Shown one piece after another: positions 62,223 to 64,000 of a DNA stretch of 64,000 nt. Origin of the DNA: Denitrobacterium detoxificans (lineage in GTDB: Bacteria > Actinomycetota > Coriobacteriia > Coriobacteriales > Eggerthellaceae). The notes beneath the pieces were generated by a model. The model saw only the letters and a program-made list of their open reading frames with translations. It was not told the origin of the DNA and ran no database searches. The stretch lies in contig NZ_CP011402.1 in NCBI RefSeq assembly GCF_001643775.1, positions 248,001-312,000 on the forward strand. The letters run 5' to 3'. Both the position numbers and the translations under genes were made by a program. How positions within the stretch are numbered: the first letter of the stretch is position 1; the number at the start of each line of letters is the position of its first letter.

Positions 62223-62245
62223 CGGGGGCGGGAGGGGAGCCCCCG
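62223..62245. terminator. Hairpin between luxR3 and FAD reductase 2
   Basis: CGGGGGC / GCCCCCG stem in the 156-bp gap between converging genes. A second imperfect stem lies at about 62187-62216. T-tracts are weak. Confidence 0.6.
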
Positions 62246-62260
62246 AAGCGGGAGAGTCGT

Positions 62261-63961
62261 CTATTCGATGCCGCAGGCATGTTTCGCCGCGATGCGCGCG
62301 AAGGCGCCGCTACGGCCGCAGTTGATGCCCGTGAACTCGCTGGGGTAGTTGTGGGGGTAGAAGCCGCCCTGGTCGTTACCACAAACGTACAGGCCGGGGA
62401 TGGGATCGCCATTGTCATCGAGCGCGCGGCTGTCGGTGTCGGTCACGATGCCGTGAAGGGTCACCAGGAAGTTGCCCGACGTGCGGATGGCGTAGAACGG
62501 GGCCGTGTCCACGGTGCTGCAGCGGAAGGCCTCTTTGCCGAAGTCGGTATCACCCTCGGTCATCATCTTGTTGTAGCGCTCCACGGTTGCCAGGAAGGTC
62601 TTCTGGTCATCGGCGTCGGGGAACATGGTCTTGGCCAGCTCTTCCAGCGTGTCGCACTTCTTCAGATTGCCCTCTTCCAGACGAGGGGCCATCCAGAAGC
62701 TCTCCAGATGCTCGCGCGTGAGGGGCTGGAGATCGTAGACGTCGGCGTTGAACGCGCCGCCATTGGGGGCGGGCGTCAGGCGGCTGCAGCCGCAGGTGTC
62801 GAAGCGCTGAATGTCTTCCCAGTACGTGCCGTCGAATACTTGCCAGGTGAAGCCCTTGGGCTGACGCGTGCCCATGGCGTAGATCTCGGGGTACGTGCTG
62901 TCCTCGTTCATGATGCGCTCGCCACGCACGTTTACGCGCAGGAAGGGCTGGCTGGCGGGCAGGTACAGCGGGTTGCCCAGTTCGGGGCCGACTTCCTCGT
63001 TGTCGGTTACCACGCCGCGGTTCCAGACCATGGCGCCGCCGCCTTCTTCCAGGTGAGCGCCCGCCCACAGGGCCATGCGAATGCCGTCGCCCTCTTCGGT
63101 GGTGGCGGCGGTGCTGGTGCAGTAGTTGTACGCATCGGGGCACAGATCCTGCAGCATTTCCTTGTTGGCGCCATAGCCACCGGTGCATACGATGACGCCC
63201 TTGGCTGCGTTGTACTGCTTGTACTTGTTGTTATTGTCCTTGGCAATAACGCCGGTCACGGCGCCGCTGGAATCCTGGACCAGCTGCTGAGCGGGGGTGT
63301 TGAACTCGATTTTACCGCCCGCTTCCAGGAAGAGGTCGCGCATGACCTTCAGGTGGGTATAGGCGCCCAGCTGCGGGCCTTCGGGCATGTATTCGCCCAT
63401 CACGGGGTTGGTGCACATGGGCGGGTAGTAGCAGTCCTCGCCTTCGGGGGCGTGGAATTCGAAGGGGAAGGACATGCCCTTGGGGGCTTCCAGGTCTTCG
63501 AGCCAATCCATGAACTCGCCCGACTTGTCCATCCACGTCTTGTACAGCGCCATGTTCACGTCGCCCGACTGCACCTTCTTGGCATGATTCATCAGCTTGG
63601 CATGGTCGATTTCATGGCCGACGGAATGGCGGGAGCCAATGGCGCCTACGGCTTCGCGCGCCATGGCCACGTCGCCGCCCTTTTCGAGCACGATGACGTT
63701 GAAGCCCTTTTCCTGGGCCGTCATGGCGCCCATGAGGCCGGCGTTGCCAGCGCCCACGACCACCAGGTCGCAATCGATGGTTTCGGAGATATCGGTGATG
63801 GGCTCCGGCTTGGTGCGCCAATCGGTTTCTGCCGCTGCTGCGGGCTTTTCGCTTGCGGACTTGGGGCTCGAACAGCCGGCGAGCGCGCCTGCACCCAGCG
63901 CTCCGGCAGCGGTGAGGCCGCCGAATTTGAATAGGTCGCGTCGACTAATAGAAGAACTCAT
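62261..63961 (-). CDS. Tat-exported FAD-dependent reductase lipoprotein 2
   Basis: A 566-residue flavoprotein of the fumarate reductase family, related to the first one. The signal is SRRDLFKFGGLTAAGALGAG, with LAGC after it. The FAD motif is DLVVVGAGNAGLMGAMTAQE, and a second region is AKGVIVCTGGYGANKEML. No haem motif and no FMN-binding domain are seen. Low similarity to reductase 1 outside the FAD regions suggests a different substrate. ATG 63961 has a GAGGAGG site. Only 39 bp upstream of its start is in the window. Confidence 0.9.
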   Translation of the reverse strand: MSSSISRRDLFKFGGLTAAGALGAGALAGCSSPKSASEKPAAAAETDWRTKPEPITDISETIDCDLVVVGAGNAGLMGAMTAQEKGFNVIVLEKGGDVAMAREAVGAIGSRHSVGHEIDHAKLMNHAKKVQSGDVNMALYKTWMDKSGEFMDWLEDLEAPKGMSFPFEFHAPEGEDCYYPPMCTNPVMGEYMPEGPQLGAYTHLKVMRDLFLEAGGKIEFNTPAQQLVQDSSGAVTGVIAKDNNNKYKQYNAAKGVIVCTGGYGANKEMLQDLCPDAYNYCTSTAATTEEGDGIRMALWAGAHLEEGGGAMVWNRGVVTDNEEVGPELGNPLYLPASQPFLRVNVRGERIMNEDSTYPEIYAMGTRQPKGFTWQVFDGTYWEDIQRFDTCGCSRLTPAPNGGAFNADVYDLQPLTREHLESFWMAPRLEEGNLKKCDTLEELAKTMFPDADDQKTFLATVERYNKMMTEGDTDFGKEAFRCSTVDTAPFYAIRTSGNFLVTLHGIVTDTDSRALDDNGDPIPGLYVCGNDQGGFYPHNYPSEFTGINCGRSGAFARIAAKHACGIE

Positions 63962-64000
63962 GTTCCCTCCTCGTGTCACGCCCACTCCCATTATGTGGGC

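Noticed and set aside
62108-63934. 608-codon plus-strand frame opposite FAD reductase 2
   Set aside because: Shadow of the reductase gene, which has a clear Tat signal and FAD motifs.

Overview
The window looks like a chromosome segment of an anaerobic gut actinobacterium of the class Coriobacteriia, most likely family Eggerthellaceae. This is inferred from gene content. The segment has a Dms-type molybdopterin oxidoreductase, two Tat-exported FAD-dependent fumarate-reductase-like lipoproteins, three polytopic membrane proteins ending in a LuxR helix-turn-helix, a QueH-type queuosine route, fused SecDF, tandem FeoA genes and high GC. No rRNA, tRNA or CRISPR array was seen.

Region 1 (1 to about 13,030) is the late end of a prophage whose left part lies outside the window. 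It runs from the tape measure protein through tail proteins, a tail fibre with SHAEG repeats, an XkdX-like protein, a holin and an NlpC/P60-like endolysin. It ends with four short beta-rich proteins in tandem cassettes, three of which have 9-10 nt poly-G tracts just upstream, and a strong terminator. The prophage appears to sit inside a Flp-type pilin gene: only the pilin 3' end remains, followed by TadE/TadG-like genes (13,099-16,381) and small accessory genes (to 17,520).

Region 2 (17,545-30,692) is mostly core genome: a ModE-like regulator, thrC, an iron-uptake locus (a DtxR-box promoter reading into a short transcript, then feoA-feoA-feoB and a Cys-rich partner), an AraC regulator, two short iron-type DtxR regulators, ruvCAB, a cold-shock protein and an NhaC antiporter. 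Region 3 (30,777-43,411) has the queuosine genes queA, queH and tgt, a HAD hydrolase, secDF, a DUF1292 protein, an ECF vitamin transporter (S, A1, A2, T) and an AgcS alanine/glycine symporter. An intact ISL3-family element (43,374-44,939) with an 8-bp target duplication sits in the last codons of that symporter gene.

Region 4 (45,046-63,961) is respiratory and accessory. LuxR1 is divergent from dmsABC. An orphan DmsC-like anchor and a patatin-like protein follow. FAD reductase 1 is divergent from LuxR2, across an intergenic region with paired CCCCA-N-TGGGG palindromes. A second AgcS and an aroD-aroE pair come next; that AroD lacks the usual catalytic His. A 613-bp non-coding, palindrome-rich stretch follows, then LuxR3 convergent with FAD reductase 2. 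The repeated pairing of a membrane LuxR protein with a reductase suggests that each regulator senses the electron acceptor of its neighbour. That is an inference.

The observations most worth following up are the poly-G cassette array at the prophage end, the iron-box-controlled short transcript upstream of feoA, the palindrome-rich region 60,013-60,625, and the 119-bp palindrome near 32,830.
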